Shown one piece after another: positions 24,180 through 35,282 of a stretch of DNA of 64,000 nucleotides. The position numbers and the translations under genes are program-made. Each line of letters starts with the position of its first letter. Positions within the stretch are counted from its first letter, which is position 1. This DNA comes from Gryganskiella cystojenkinii (taxonomy: Eukaryota; Mortierellomycota; Mortierellomycetes; Mortierellales; Mortierellaceae), in assembly GCA_015852425.1 (NCBI GenBank), contig JAAAIG010000067.1:1-64000 (forward strand), read 5' to 3'. The notes under the pieces were generated by a model. The model searched no databases. It had not been told where the DNA came from and saw nothing but the letters and a program-made list of their open reading frames with translations.

Positions 24180-27100
24180 CTATTTCTTCTTTTTGGCCGA
24201 CATGAAATCATAAAAGGCTTCTTGACTGACCTCCACTCCACCGATAGCCTTCATCCGCTTCTTTCCTTCTTTCTAATAACAGGCGGAGGATATTATTCAA
24301 AGTTGAATTGCTGCGTTAGTTTCCCGAAGAGACGACAAGAGTAAACAAAATAAAATAAACCCCTCGAGAATATCTAATCAGTTTTGGTTCGTTGTCATGG
24401 ACTCACCTGCTTGTTCAAAAGTTTCATTTTTCGAGAGACGTCGCCACCGTAACACTTGGCAGTGACGTTCTTACGCATCGCACTGATGCCTTCTCTGGCA
24501 ATGATCTTGTTCCCGACCGAGGCTTGGATCACAATCTCAAAGAGCTGCCTCGAAAGAAGTCCCTTCAAACGCTTGACCCATTCTCTACCAATCATCTCGG
24601 ACTGTGACCGATGAAGAATAATCGACAGTGCATCCACAGGCTTGGAGTTCAAAACAATGTTCATCTGATACATAGATAACACGTAAAAGAAAGAGTAAAA
24701 TGTAAGCGGATAAATTTTCTTTTTCTTTCCTCCATAGGGCATTTTACGACCTCAGAGACCATGTTTCGCAAGCTCTTACCTTGACAAGATCAGCATCGTC
24801 GTAACCATCCTCTTCATAATCAAAAGACGCAAATCCGCTCGAGCGACCCTTTAGTTCATCGTGAAAGTCGGTAACGACTTCGGCCAAGGGCAATCGGTAC
24901 TTCAAAAGAACGCGGGTCTCGTCCAGATAAGTGTGCTCCAGCTGAACGCCTCTGCGAGTCTAATATCAGTGCATCATAGTGAAAAAGGAGGGCATTAGCA
25001 CAAAACCAACGCGAACCAAGAAAGAAGTCAAAAACGAACCCAATGGACTACAATGTGCCAACATACCCCACACAGGACCATGATATCTCCAAGATACTCC
25101 TTGGGGAAGATAATCGTTGACCGAACCATGGGTTCCTGGACACTGCGTACTTTGGCATTTATCTCATCCAAGTCTGGAAACTCGGTTGGGTTCCGGATCA
25201 ACTTTGAGGTGCCGTTCTTAAACTCGATCTTGTAAGGCACAGTCGGTGCTGTGATGATGATGTTGGCGTCGTATTCCTAATTAGATAGACGTATACGTTA
25301 GACCAAGACTGGTGATGGAACAGTGCTGTACAAAGGAGGTTCGCCGAGGGCGGCATTACCTGTTCCAGTCGCTGTCTGAATACGTCCATATGCAGTGTTC
25401 CAAGGAAACCCAAGCGCCATCCTTGTCCAAGTGCGTTACTTGTCTCCTTTTGAACCACCACAGAGGAATCGCTCAACGTGAGTTTCTCGATACTCTGATC
25501 AAGCTTCTCGAAATCTGCAGTATCGATGGGGAAGATTCCAGCCCAGACCATGGGCTTTGCTGCGACGAATCCTGGCATAGGTGTTCCGATATTCTTGTGA
25601 TCAAAGAACGTGTCGCCGACATGGGATTCACTGAGAGTCTTCATATTCAAGACAAAGTAGCCTACTTGGCCTGCTTGACTGTGATGTGCATAAAAATGAA
25701 AAAAGATCAGCTGTCCACGTCGCGTTACAACATCTTAGAGGGAGACGCCTTAGTCAAAATTGGTGCTTACAGTGAGCTCGTTGGTGTCTGCTCAGGGTAC
25801 ATAATGCCTGTCTCTGTGACCTCGTACTTTCTCTCCGAATGCGCAGACACAATCCTGTCGCCTAAATTATGGCGAAAAAGAGTCGATATTAGACATCAAG
25901 CCCTCAAGTCATATGCTCACTCGCGAGTAATCTGTCCGATCCTATACCTTTCTTGACTTTGCCGTCGATCACAGCCATCAAGCATACAACACCAACGTAT
26001 GTGTCGTGCCAAGAGTCGAACAGAAGAGCTTTGAATGGTTTGTTGATGTCGCCGGAAGGTCTACATGAGAGAGAGTGAGTCGATAAAGTCAGTTAGGGAA
26101 ATCATCCCTAGTCCTCTCCTAGAGTTCCATGCAAAACAGGTTACGGCACTTACGGTGGGACGGTATCGATAATTGTCGGCAATATTTGATCTACATTTAG
26201 ATTGGACTTTGCAGAGATCCGAAGACATTCCTCAGCAGGCAGTTCAAAGGCGACTTCAATCTGTGAGGCCACCTTGTCCGGTTCCGCAGAAGGGAGGTCG
26301 ATCTATTGCGTTCCAATATGGTAATGCGGTCAATAAATAGTCGACATCATGTTGGTCTCCTTTAACCTTCTAGATAGATTTGCACCGTCTAAATCGTACC
26401 TTGTTGATAACTGGCAGGACCTTAATGTCTTGCCCAAAGGCAAGGTAAAAGTTGGCAACGGTCTGTGCTTGAATTCCCTGAGCAGCATCAACGAGTAGGA
26501 GAGTTCCCTGACAAGCAGCCAGCGATCGAGACACCTCAAAGTTGAAATCCATATGACCCTGAGGATGCAAATTTGAGTTTTGACGAATCCGATTAGAAAA
26601 TTAGATGTGTTGCTTAAGATGCAGCCGTCATTCCATCCTTAGTCGTTGAACGTACCGGTGTGTCGATGAGGTTCAATAGGTACTTCTTTCCTTTATACTC
26701 GTAAAACATGGATGCGCTCTGATGAAGAACAATGAAAAATCAAAATATTCGTTCCTTAGGTCAGCATTCATTCCTCATGCTCCAGAGCAGATATCCCGAT
26801 ACTCTCGTAAGTTAAAATGGCTACGGTACGAACCTGTGCTTTGACTGTGATTCCTCGCTCCCGTTCGACTCTCAATTTATCCAGGACTTGTTTGTTGTCT
26901 TTCCGTTTCGTGATCGTATGTGCCAGTTCCAGTAATCTAAAAATTTGACAGTCAAAAATTCAATTAGATCGTTGGACTTTGACTGGCGGACGGTCCGCCA
27001 TATCGCCAAAAAGAGAGCGCAACAGTCGTCCGTACCTGTCAGCCAGTGTACTCTTTCCGTGATCTATGTAAAAAGAGTACAGTCACGTCCGGTTTAGTTA

Positions 27101-27681
27101 GACGACTAGAAAATCTCGAGAACTTTGTGACCCTGCCTCGTATTCGTATCCATTGACTGGGTGACTTACCGACATGGGCAATGATACTAAAGTTCCTGAT
27201 CTGATCAACGCTGAAGGATTCAAGCTCGATCGCCCCTAATGAATTTGTTCCGATCTACAGAGGATTCTAAAAGTTAGTGGTCCAGCCTTGTTACTTTGAG
27301 TTTCTTTTTGTTGAAGAATCGGGCTATCATTACTCTATAACCCTGACCGGTCTCGCGTTTGGCTATCGTCGAGGCAGCTTCAGATTCTGAGGAGAAATAT
27401 CTTTGGTGTTGCCGAAGAGTCCTGTTGCTGTGCCTGAAAGCCTGATGGAATGAAGGAGAGGCATGGGTTCCTGAACCCCAACAGGCATGCAGCTTCCATG
27501 GAGCCAAAAGAGCGGGTCCAAGGCGAGTTGATGACATCGTTGAAATAGCTTTGACACGGCTGGTTACTGATGCCCTGTTCCCTTTCCCTGTTCTTTTGGG
27601 GTGTCGATGAGGTCCTGTCTTGTTGAGAACGGAATGAATGCGAACGACGGGACCCAAAAAAAATCCGGGCTTGTTGTCCAT
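24180..27681 (-). CDS. GUF1: Mitochondrial translation factor Guf1 (LepA/EF4 family)
   Basis: A gene of many small exons, stop at 24180. G-domain motifs: [20 protein letters not shown] (G1, near 27200), [10 protein letters not shown] (G2), [20 protein letters not shown] near 26540 and VLPVINKIDLP (NKxD). Domain II and LepA-specific parts follow: [38 protein letters not shown], and the LepA C-terminal domain (VNKP-type [53 protein letters not shown]). It ends in a Lys-rich tail. Guf1 is a ribosome-bound GTPase of the mitochondrial inner membrane/matrix that promotes accurate translation. The start is uncertain: ATG 27681 gives a longer N-terminus, while an in-frame ATG at 27537 ([14 protein letters not shown]) gives a more typical presequence. 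Confidence 0.93.
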
Positions 27682-27755
27682 GCAACAAATTTGTGACTGT
27701 CGACAACGCCACCAATTTTGGACAATGGTAGATTTAGGCGTCTGGGCAGGATTCT

Positions 27756-27789
27756 GCTATTTGAGTTCTATGGCTATTTGAGTTCAATG
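27756..27789 (+). repeat. 17-bp tandem duplication
   Basis: Two adjacent 17-bp units starting GCTATTTGAGTTC differ at one base. They lie between the GUF1 start and the end of the decayed CRN gene, so within the probable GUF1 promoter. Confidence 0.75.
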
Positions 27790-27810
27790 GCGAATCGAAG
27801 GCAAAAGGCT

Positions 27811-29820
27811 CTATACTATATTTGTGAAAAGCTTCTCCTTGATCTCTTCATATGAGATATGTGCAACATCCGGGAATCTCCTGGCTGATTGTGAATGCAT
27901 AGGTTTCCCAGGACTGCCGCGAATGTAGACTATGCGAAATCCAGGCACAGTAGATCGATTCCTCCTGACTTCAAACTTGACATTGGGGCGAATTACGGCG
28001 TTATGCTTTGCACCAAACAGGTCGTCCAAGTAAAACTCAATCTGATCCTGTTTTGGGTTGTTGTTGAATCCCTTAACAAAAGCCTTGCTGATATCAGCTG
28101 TCCCGACGTTGTGTGATTGAAAGTCGCTTATAGATACCTGCATAAGCAATCCTCCAAGCATATAGTCAAATCGCGGATATCCTTGGAACCAGCGGCATAG
28201 GACTTTTTCGTAACCAGGTTCGAGAGAAGCCTGGCCAGTCTCGAGGGTGTCAAAATCGGTGAATCCCAGGTTAGTGGATGTCTTATTCCGGCCGTTAAGA
28301 TCCGTTGCATTCAGCACAATTGGTTGAGTGGCGCAGATGAGTTGATGAAACAGTGCCCTCTCCCGTCGTTTGATATCCTTGGGTTGCGGTAATGACCTGA
28401 ACAGCTCCAACAGAGCCTTCTGAGCGAAGCGGCATAAAACGTAGTTTCAAGTCCCACAGGATTCCTTGCTCCGATAAATGAGTCCAAGATCCATGAAGTC
28501 CCATTTGAAATCGATCCTCCTAGAGCTGTTAGAATACAACACTTTCTTATTACGTCTCACACCATTCTTATTTCACCTATTATTTTTTACCGTGATGTTT
28601 CTTATATATATATTTTTGATCGTTTCTTTTACTTAGAGTAGCGTTCTTAATCCCTTCTTTCATAAGTCAACTTTCATATTGTCTTCCCTGAACTTTCAAT
28701 ATGACTTTAGGGAAGGAGTGATTTATAGTGTTCTTAATATGAAAAGTAATATTTAATATAGTTGTTTGTGATAAAAACAAAGAAAAGGAAGTTGAGTGGA
28801 CTTAAAGAATTCAGGGAAGACAATATGATAGTTGACTTATGAAAGTAGGGATTATATATAAGAAAGATGAATCGACCTAAGTAATGGTGCGAAGATTACA
28901 CTAAGGGCATTCCTTGAAATGTCGCGTGTGCCGTCGTAGTCGCCTGCAAGCATTTCGAACTCAGCCCCGGTCAAAATATCTTTGTTGAGTGCCAGGAATC
29001 GCTCAGGGCTGACTTGTTCTCGTCGTCCCTGTTCAATAGTCCAGCATCCGAATCCAGGACAAGCCAGTCTTCAGCGTATGCCCTCGCCGCAAGAAAATAG
29101 GAGAGGTAAGACTTGCCGACACCCATCGGACTGGATAGGGCTCGTCTATACGTTGTGTCTTTGTCGCCCCGCATATCCTCCCAAAGATCCAGCATTTGCT
29201 CAGAAACGAAAAGCTTGTGACCTTGGCCATGAAGTCCAAACTCCTTGGGGTGTTGACCCATACTCGGTATTATGATAGCATCACCAACTCGAAAGTCGTC
29301 CTTGAGGTGATCGAATGCTGTTCGAGGCTCGGGTACAAACTTGGCACTCGCGAGGATCTCGATCCTTGAAGGAGGAAGATCGACAATTTTCCCTCGGAAG
29401 CTGTGTATGGCACCCACTCCACAATAAAGCGTATTTTCTTGTTCTTGGGTATGTCTTCGAGCTCTGTAGGTTACATGTAATATCTCAAGTGTTAATATTA
29501 CGTCAAAGGCGTGGCATGCTCAAAAGGCGAAAGTTATTTGCAGGCGATAGCAACGATCAATCTAGCGATAGGTTCGAAAGGACTGCCTTTGGGTCAAGTT
29601 GAGCGTCTTTGTCCAAGTCTTTGGCCTTAATGTGGGTTGCCCATCGTCAGCATCAGGGAGGATGGACCATTTCCAGAGATTGAGCTCGTGTGCATCGACA
29701 TCACTGAAGACGTTTGCCGTTTGCTTCTTGATGGCTTTTCTGAGGTCGTCAACATAGGGTTGGGGAAATCGACATGGGGCGTACAGTAACACGTAAATCA
29801 TGCGAAACCCTTAAGTGGAA
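27811..29820 (-). pseudogene. Decayed Crinkler (CRN)-type gene with P-loop NTPase, interrupted
   Basis: Read right to left. At 29801-29562 lies a CRN-type ubiquitin-like header (VDDLRKAIKKQTANVFSDVD then AHELNLWKWSI). At 29417-28971 is the NTPase part with a Walker A motif (SSPMGVGKSYLSYFLAARAY). After a frameshift near 29000 the reading continues in another frame (NKDILTGAEFEMLAGDYDGTRD, to ~28900). A 205-bp inverted-repeat element lies at 28648-28854. Coding-like sequence resumes (RIDFKWDFMDLGLIYRSKE near 28510, another frame change, then 28410-27811, ending EEIKEKLFTNIV). CRN proteins were described as effectors in oomycetes and occur in chytrids, Rhizophagus and Mortierella, where their roles are unclear. 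At least two frame changes plus the insertion make an intact product unlikely. The family is recognised from motifs; no search was run. Confidence 0.7.
28648..28854. mobile_element. ~205-bp inverted-repeat element (MITE-like) inside the CRN relic
   Basis: Arms 28648-28692 and 28810-28854 are reverse complements at 43 of 45 positions, with outer ends TAATCCCT/AGGGATTA. The outermost TA on each side fits a TA target duplication. The interior is AT-rich and non-coding. It lies between the two halves of the CRN-type gene. Its sequence is unrelated to the element at 11157, although both carry an AGTCAAC word near their ends. High arm identity suggests recent movement. Confidence 0.65.
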
Positions 29821-30247
29821 ATTAAAGGTTTGGGTTTTGGCTAGATTCATCTTTGTTTGTTGCACAGGACGACAAGAGAACCCGTTTCTCAAGACTCAAA
29901 CACGACGAAACAACAGTAATGTTTCTGGTTTTCCAAATTTGTGTGTGACCACATCATGACGACAACGTATTTTATTCAATTTGTTACCGGGCACGTACCA
30001 TCTGCCCGCCCTTTGTGGGTCCACTCTAGTTCGCGATGCTTTTTTTTTATTCTTTGGTGTTGCAACTTGGAGCAGTGAGAGAAACTCAAAAATATGTACA
30101 AAAGAAAGGACAAAATAGGATAACAAGAGACCGGATTAGGATCTCAGCTCGATGGGAAAGAATGTGGAGAAAAGTTCATTGTTCATGAACCGTTTGTTGC
30201 TATGTGGACAGGCAAAAAAACTTTCCTCCATCGTTCAACCGAGTTCT

Positions 30248-30677
30248 TTAAAGGCCTTTCTTGCTGTCATCACCCCTCGCGACTCGCAAGGCGGTATGCT
30301 CGTTCTGCCCGAGGCCTCGACGGACAGGACCCATATTGGTCATAAGCGAGTTCCGGAAGTAGTAACCGGCTCCAAGCGCGACCACACCACCTTTTTTTTT
30401 ATGAATAAAGTGAAGAAAGTATCATTGCGGTTAGCTGGGGCCAAAATAAAACTGAGTAGCAACGACAGTGGAAGCTTCTTTTTTTTTACATACCGAGCTG
30501 GATGTAGTTCTTGGACTTTTGAGGCAGAGACTACGCAGAGCAATCAAAAACACGTGAGAGTGAAAGGGAAATAGGGCATCAGAGGCAAACTTCATGCTTC
30601 TCACTCCAGTTCAAAGTACGGAAAGAAACATTCGAAAGTGACGGCGAGCATACCCTGTAGCGATCAAGAGGGGACAT
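30248..30677 (-). CDS. Small single-pass membrane protein, 67 residues, three exons
   Basis: Too fragmented for a simple ORF scan. Exons 30677-30654 (24 nt), 30530-30494 (37 nt) and 30390-30248 join in frame with GT-AG introns. The product starts MSPLDRYRSLPQKSKNYIQL. One hydrophobic segment follows (GGVVALGAGYYF), then a basic/polar tail ending GDDSKKGL. Phases fit at both junctions, the ATG follows a normal leader and the stop is clean, so I consider it real. A short basic N-terminus plus one Gly-rich TM is typical of small mitochondrial inner-membrane proteins (respiratory-chain or MICOS-type subunits), but I do not recognise the family. Localisation is inference. It lies just downstream of, and on the same strand as, the CorA-like gene. 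Confidence 0.65.
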
Positions 30678-30894
30678 GTTGTTATGTAGATGTTTCTTGG
30701 GTTGGGTTGGTGTTTTGAGATTGAAGAGAAAGAAAGGCGTGAGAAGAGTGAGTGTCCTTCCATTATTGCGGCTTTTATGCGCACCGATCCTCAAAGTCAT
30801 ATGCTCAAAAAAAAAAAGATCCGCGAATAACATCATTCTTTCGTATCAATGGGGGTTTTTTTATTGGGTCTGTTCTCTTGCCCAAAAAAAAAGT

Positions 30895-33227
30895 CTACCA
30901 ACACCATCGAAGCCGACTCTTGTGGTGCTGACGAGCGTCAAACATCGTGTTACGGTCTCGGGTCTTGAGCTCAATCTCTTTCTTGTGGGCCTTGTGTTGA
31001 GTGTTCATATACTCGACTCCAAACATCAAAAGCTTTTAAAAAATCAACACGTGAAAAGAAATGAACAGACGTCAAACAGAGTTAGCTGTCGGTCATGATG
31101 CAAAGGTCAGTTCCTTGGGATGCTTCTCAACTCGATGCCTTACCAAGATGACCGTAACGATTGCGCAAATGAGCCAAAAGTAGCTGATGTTGTGACTAAG
31201 TTCTGGGAAGTCTGTGAAGTTCGTTCCGTACACTAAAAAAATAGGGTACGGTGTGAGAGAATGGTTCTCGTGTCAATGCTGCTCTACATGTGGTCAGCTA
31301 GTTCACAAAGGTCGGTTTTCTTCCTCTTACCTCCAGCAATAAAAGTGATTGGAAGAAAAATAATTGAAACTAGCGCAAGGCGTCTCATAGACTCGTTTGT
31401 ATCGTATGCGATGAGGTTGAAAATCTACATTTAAAAAAAAAATCACGAGCTTAATAACCAAAAAAGGTCCAGACTCTTTCCTTCTTGTTTCTAAACTTGT
31501 CCAACATACCATGTTGATCAGCTTTTCACAGAGTGAGAGCATCGAGTCGATGTCTTCGACCATCGTGTTACAGTGGTCAATTACATCGCCCATGTATGTC
31601 CTAGACAAGCTTGACAATGGACTACGCTCGTCGTTTCCTCTCAGCGCATGCACCAGCGCCTGCGTTGGTGCCAGGGTCCTCTTCAGCAAAGCCAGCTTAG
31701 CAGTCATGGATTGCAACTGTCGCGTAAACTTCATCTTTGGCAACGCCACGACATGAACTTCGAGTTCGTTCAATGTCTGTCGGAAGGCGTCCGTAATCGG
31801 AATCGCATGGTCTACAATCCCGTCCATGACCGACTGCAACAAGAAACTGGCATCGTTGTTCTTCCGAGCCAGAGAGAAATCCTGGGATAGTCTGTCCAAA
31901 ATAGGATTCACTACGGATTTGCCAGAGACCTGGAAGAGCGAGATCAGGGTCCCGTCCGGCAACATAAACATGGTCACCTGCTCCATCTGGACTTTCAGTC
32001 GATCCATGGACTCGCTCAACGGGTACTGATATCTGTAGTGATCTAGTTTTTCGAGCGACAGCCGTTGGTTGATAAGCTCGGGCTCGATCCCATGCGGGTT
32101 CTTGAGTGGGTCGACCTGTCGCATCTCGCCATTGTCGAGCAACTCCATGAGCGTGAGAAGGTTGCACGCGACATAACATTGGTTTGGGTAGATGTCGACT
32201 TTTGTGCGCTGGGGGATATGAAGCAGATCCTCGACGGCTAGGTGGTGAAGATCTGATCGAAGAAGAAGGCCCTTGTTTTGTGAGCTAGACTAGTCAAGGT
32301 GATAATGTTGGAGAGCAAACGATGTATGATTGAATCCAACCCTTACCGTATTTTAGAGAAATGGCTTTGATCACATCCCAACTCATTCCATTGATGTTGA
32401 TCCAGCGCACCTTTGACCATTCTGGCCGCTAGACCCATTTAGAAGTCAAAAAAANNNNNNNNNNGCCAACGAGATTAGTCACCGCTTTCTTCCTTGACTA
32501 CTCCTCGACATATGCAAGGCCATACCGGTTCCTTAAGCCAGCTCAAGAACTGGTCGTTGTTTAATCCTCGTTGTTCGCTGAATCGAGTTTGAGCCATGTC
32601 CACTACCGTCACATCCACCGTGTTCTGTTGCAGAAGAGAGCACGCGAAAAGGAAATGAAAAGTTAATTTTTTTTTCTCACAACGCAATGTACACGTCAAA
32701 GATCAGTCGCAACAGAAAAGTGAAATATTGTCCCCGTGCCTCAATACAACTGAAGACACTGTCCATATCCGAGGCATCCACTCCTTGACCTCGCATGGCG
32801 TACACTACAACATGATACGCATAATAGTAACGTTAGAGGCCACAAGTGAGTAAACCAGAGCAAAGCGGAAAACCGTATTTCTTTGCAAAGGATTGATCAA
32901 CTCACTGGAAAAGCGCCTTGCTGCAACAGCCTTGTGAGCCGCCCTTCTGAACCGACTTAGGCTATCAGGCATGGTCTTGGCTCGACCTCTTTCGGAGATT
33001 GTTGGAGAGATCGGGGTCAAGATTGGATCGGTCTGTCCACGAACTTGTTGATCGGGACCCATAGGGACCATGTCAATTGAGGGACGAAAAGTAACGCCGT
33101 TGTTGCCAACACCACGAGGAAGCTGAGGTGTCATGGGTTCAGGCTCTTGCACGTGCATAGGGAGATCGGTACGATCCTCCTGCTGGAGGGTGTCCTCGTC
33201 GAGGATGTTTGAATACGTGTTGTTCAT
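30895..33227 (-). CDS. CorA-family divalent cation transporter with GTN in place of GMN
   Basis: Start ATG 33227, stop TAG at 30895, about nine exons. The N-terminal cytosolic part begins with a disordered stretch (to MPDSLSRFRRAAHKAVAARR), then DVTVVDMAQTRFSEQRGLNN, WININGMSWDVIK and LHHLAVEDLLHIPQRTKVDI, which are CorA landmarks. A long helical region follows (31500-32150). TM1 is LVSIIFLPITFIAG. The signature loop is VYGTNFTDFPEL, where CorA proteins normally have YGMNF. TM2 is ISYFWLICAIVTVIL, continuing into LLMFGVEYM. The basic C-terminal tail ends SRLRWCW. Relatives carry Mg2+ across plasma or organelle membranes. The GMN-to-GTN change may alter ion selection. A 10-N gap lies at 32455-32464, inside an intron. 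Confidence 0.87.
32455..32464. other. Assembly gap (10 N)
   Basis: Ten N bases preceded by an A run, within an intron of the CorA-family gene. Probably a fixed-size placeholder or an unresolved homopolymer, so true spacing here is unknown. Confidence 0.99.
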
Positions 33228-33772
33228 GCCTCTAAATCCGATGGATGACCCTGAGGCTCGCTTGTAAATGGACGATATGGTGAGACAAGGTAGTCCGTTG
33301 TGGACAAGTGAGTAACCACCAAAATAAAAAGGACGAAAAACTTAAAGATTGTGTTTGGCAGTGGTGCTACTGCAGACAAGCCGTTGGGTGTTGATTTTGG
33401 GCAAGGGGGTTGGAAAGACGAACGTGTCACAAACAAGAGAGCGAAAATGCGTTGCCTAGAGAGAGTTTGGGGGCATATGGTGACGAGTCGAGTGGGGGAT
33501 GGGAACAGAGTGAATGACAATTAGGAATGAAAATGATGAAGGAAGAATGGGAATTCCCGTTGTTAGCAACTAATGGTTGCTCTCCCACAGCTGTTAAAAT
33601 CCCCGTGCTCAATGAATATTTGCACAACGGTCACAGCGGCGAACTATCGTTCCGTAGGGAAAGAGGCGCTTAAGAGTTATTGTTGAATTGAATACATTTT
33701 ACGAGCTATTAAAAAGATGAATAATAATACGTTGCAAACAAAGATTTCATTTATTCGAGCATGGACCAGCTT
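33228..33772. other. Intergenic: promoter of CorA-like gene and 3' end of Nudix gene
   Basis: About 545 bp with no gene recognised. The part nearest 33228 is the upstream region of the minus-strand CorA-like gene. The left-reading Nudix gene ends at 33773. Confidence 0.5.
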
Positions 33773-34776
33773 TCAATCATAAGAAGCCACGCTGCCATCC
33801 AGTCCAACCTCTCGTGGCACTCCAGTCAAACCGTACTCCAGCTTGTGATCGAACATAGCAAAAGGTCCGCTCTTGGGCTGGGCCTTCTTGAAGACTGTCT
33901 GAGTCATGGTCGTGGAGTGGTTCACGCTTACCGAGGCAGTGTCACTGGTTGTCGTTTGAACCACCTGCTCTACAAAGCCTTCTTCTTCTTCGGCAGACAT
34001 GGCTTTGCGTTTCAAGTACACCCTGCCAAAGAAGGGGTCCTGACCGTCCAAGAGCTTGGGGAGCCAAAGCCGATCATCTTCCCACATTTGATCGTAGGGG
34101 ATATCTGCAAAATCGAACCATTGAGGACGCATTTCATCACATCTATTATATTGGACCAGAAGAAAAGGGTATAAGAAAAACGCGCTTCAAGCCTGCAAAA
34201 ACGACGCCTGAGCAACGCTATCAACCGATTCAAGGAAGAAACTTGAACATACTCTCGAATCTCGCCTTCATATTCGTTCGCAGTATAAACATGAGTCTCT
34301 AGTCCGACAGGATCGTGCTCAAACAAGAAGAGTAAGAGACCTGCTTTTTTCATCTTTTCGTCCTTGACTGTGATTCCAGCCTCTTCTTCGAGTTCTCGGA
34401 TGGCACCCTCCTTGGGAGTCTCGCCTGGCTCGACTTTGCCACCAAATCTACAAATTGTTCGATTTCGTCAAAACAAAAAAGGGGTCAGTTGTCTAATCCA
34501 TTGACCGCCAGCTATAGCCAAGTCAGACAAACAAATAGTAGCCTCTTCAAGTAGTTCCTTTACCCGTTCCAAAGATGTGCACCGAACCCACGCTTCTTGT
34601 ATCCAAGGAGGATCTGTACAAAGCGATAAGTTTTATGTCAGAAAATACAATTCGCTGTTCCATGTGGGAGTGGCAATGAAGGAATGAGCTGATCGGAGTC
34701 GTACCTTTTTTTGTTGCTTGTCGATGACACAGACAAGGGTCAAGACCTTCTTGGAGGTAATGTGAAATGGATCCAT
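33773..34776 (-). CDS. Nudix hydrolase, MTH1/NUDT1-like (8-oxo-dGTP pyrophosphatase)
   Basis: ATG 34776 to stop at 33773, with several introns. It starts MDPFHITSKKVLTLVCVIDK, then LLGYKKRGFGAHLWNGFGGK. The Nudix box is complete: G-x5-E-x7-REL-x-EE-x-G-I (GKVEPGE...IRELEEEAGI). Next come LLLFLFEHDP and the block MRPQWFDFADIPYDQMWEDD, which is diagnostic for MTH1 (MRPxWF and MWxDD recognise the oxidised purine). MTH1 cleans oxidised purine triphosphates from the nucleotide pool. Beyond the domain a ~65-residue Ser/Thr-rich C-terminal extension (from KRKAMSAEEEEGFVEQVV) is absent from the ~156-residue human enzyme. Confidence 0.9.
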
Positions 34777-35282
34777 TTAATGGGTGTATGGGGTAATGGG
34801 GCAAGAGAAAGGATGGAGATCTAACGAGCTGCAGTTCAAGAAAAAGAAACCTCCCTCGGAAAGCAAACCTTGTTCGTTTAGTACCGTACTATTCCAACGG
34901 CTCAATAATCAATCCCGAAGAGGTGATCCGGGACCAGTGCGCCGGTCGCGACCTTGTCTATTTGGCCATAATACCCTTCGTTACCCTCCATCCCAAGATC
35001 CATTTCGAACCTCAAAAGAAGTTCTCGTTTGCGCATGTCAATGGATATTTCATGAGATCGGTTTATTATCGAGTGAGAAAGCCAATTGACTCTCTGACCC
35101 TCTGTGGTTCATTGTGGGGTCGTCCCCCTTCTAGTAGTAGCGTTCACCTCCAATGCGATTTTTTGATTTCCTCTGATCCTTTCTTTTACTTGAACTACCG
35201 TTTTTCGAGAGGCAGTTTGTTGAAAAAAGAAATGAAAAGAATCGTCCAGTGTCCTGCGTATTTTCGTTGTTGTTTCCAGAAT
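34777..35282. other. Intergenic: Nudix promoter and QCR7 3' region
   Basis: About 500 bp. No gene, RNA or repeat seen. Short frames on the + strand match nothing I know. Confidence 0.45.

Noticed and set aside
28560..28650. AT-rich TATATATA stretch as an origin or centromere signal
   Set aside because: It is short and explained by the inverted-repeat element and decayed gene around it.
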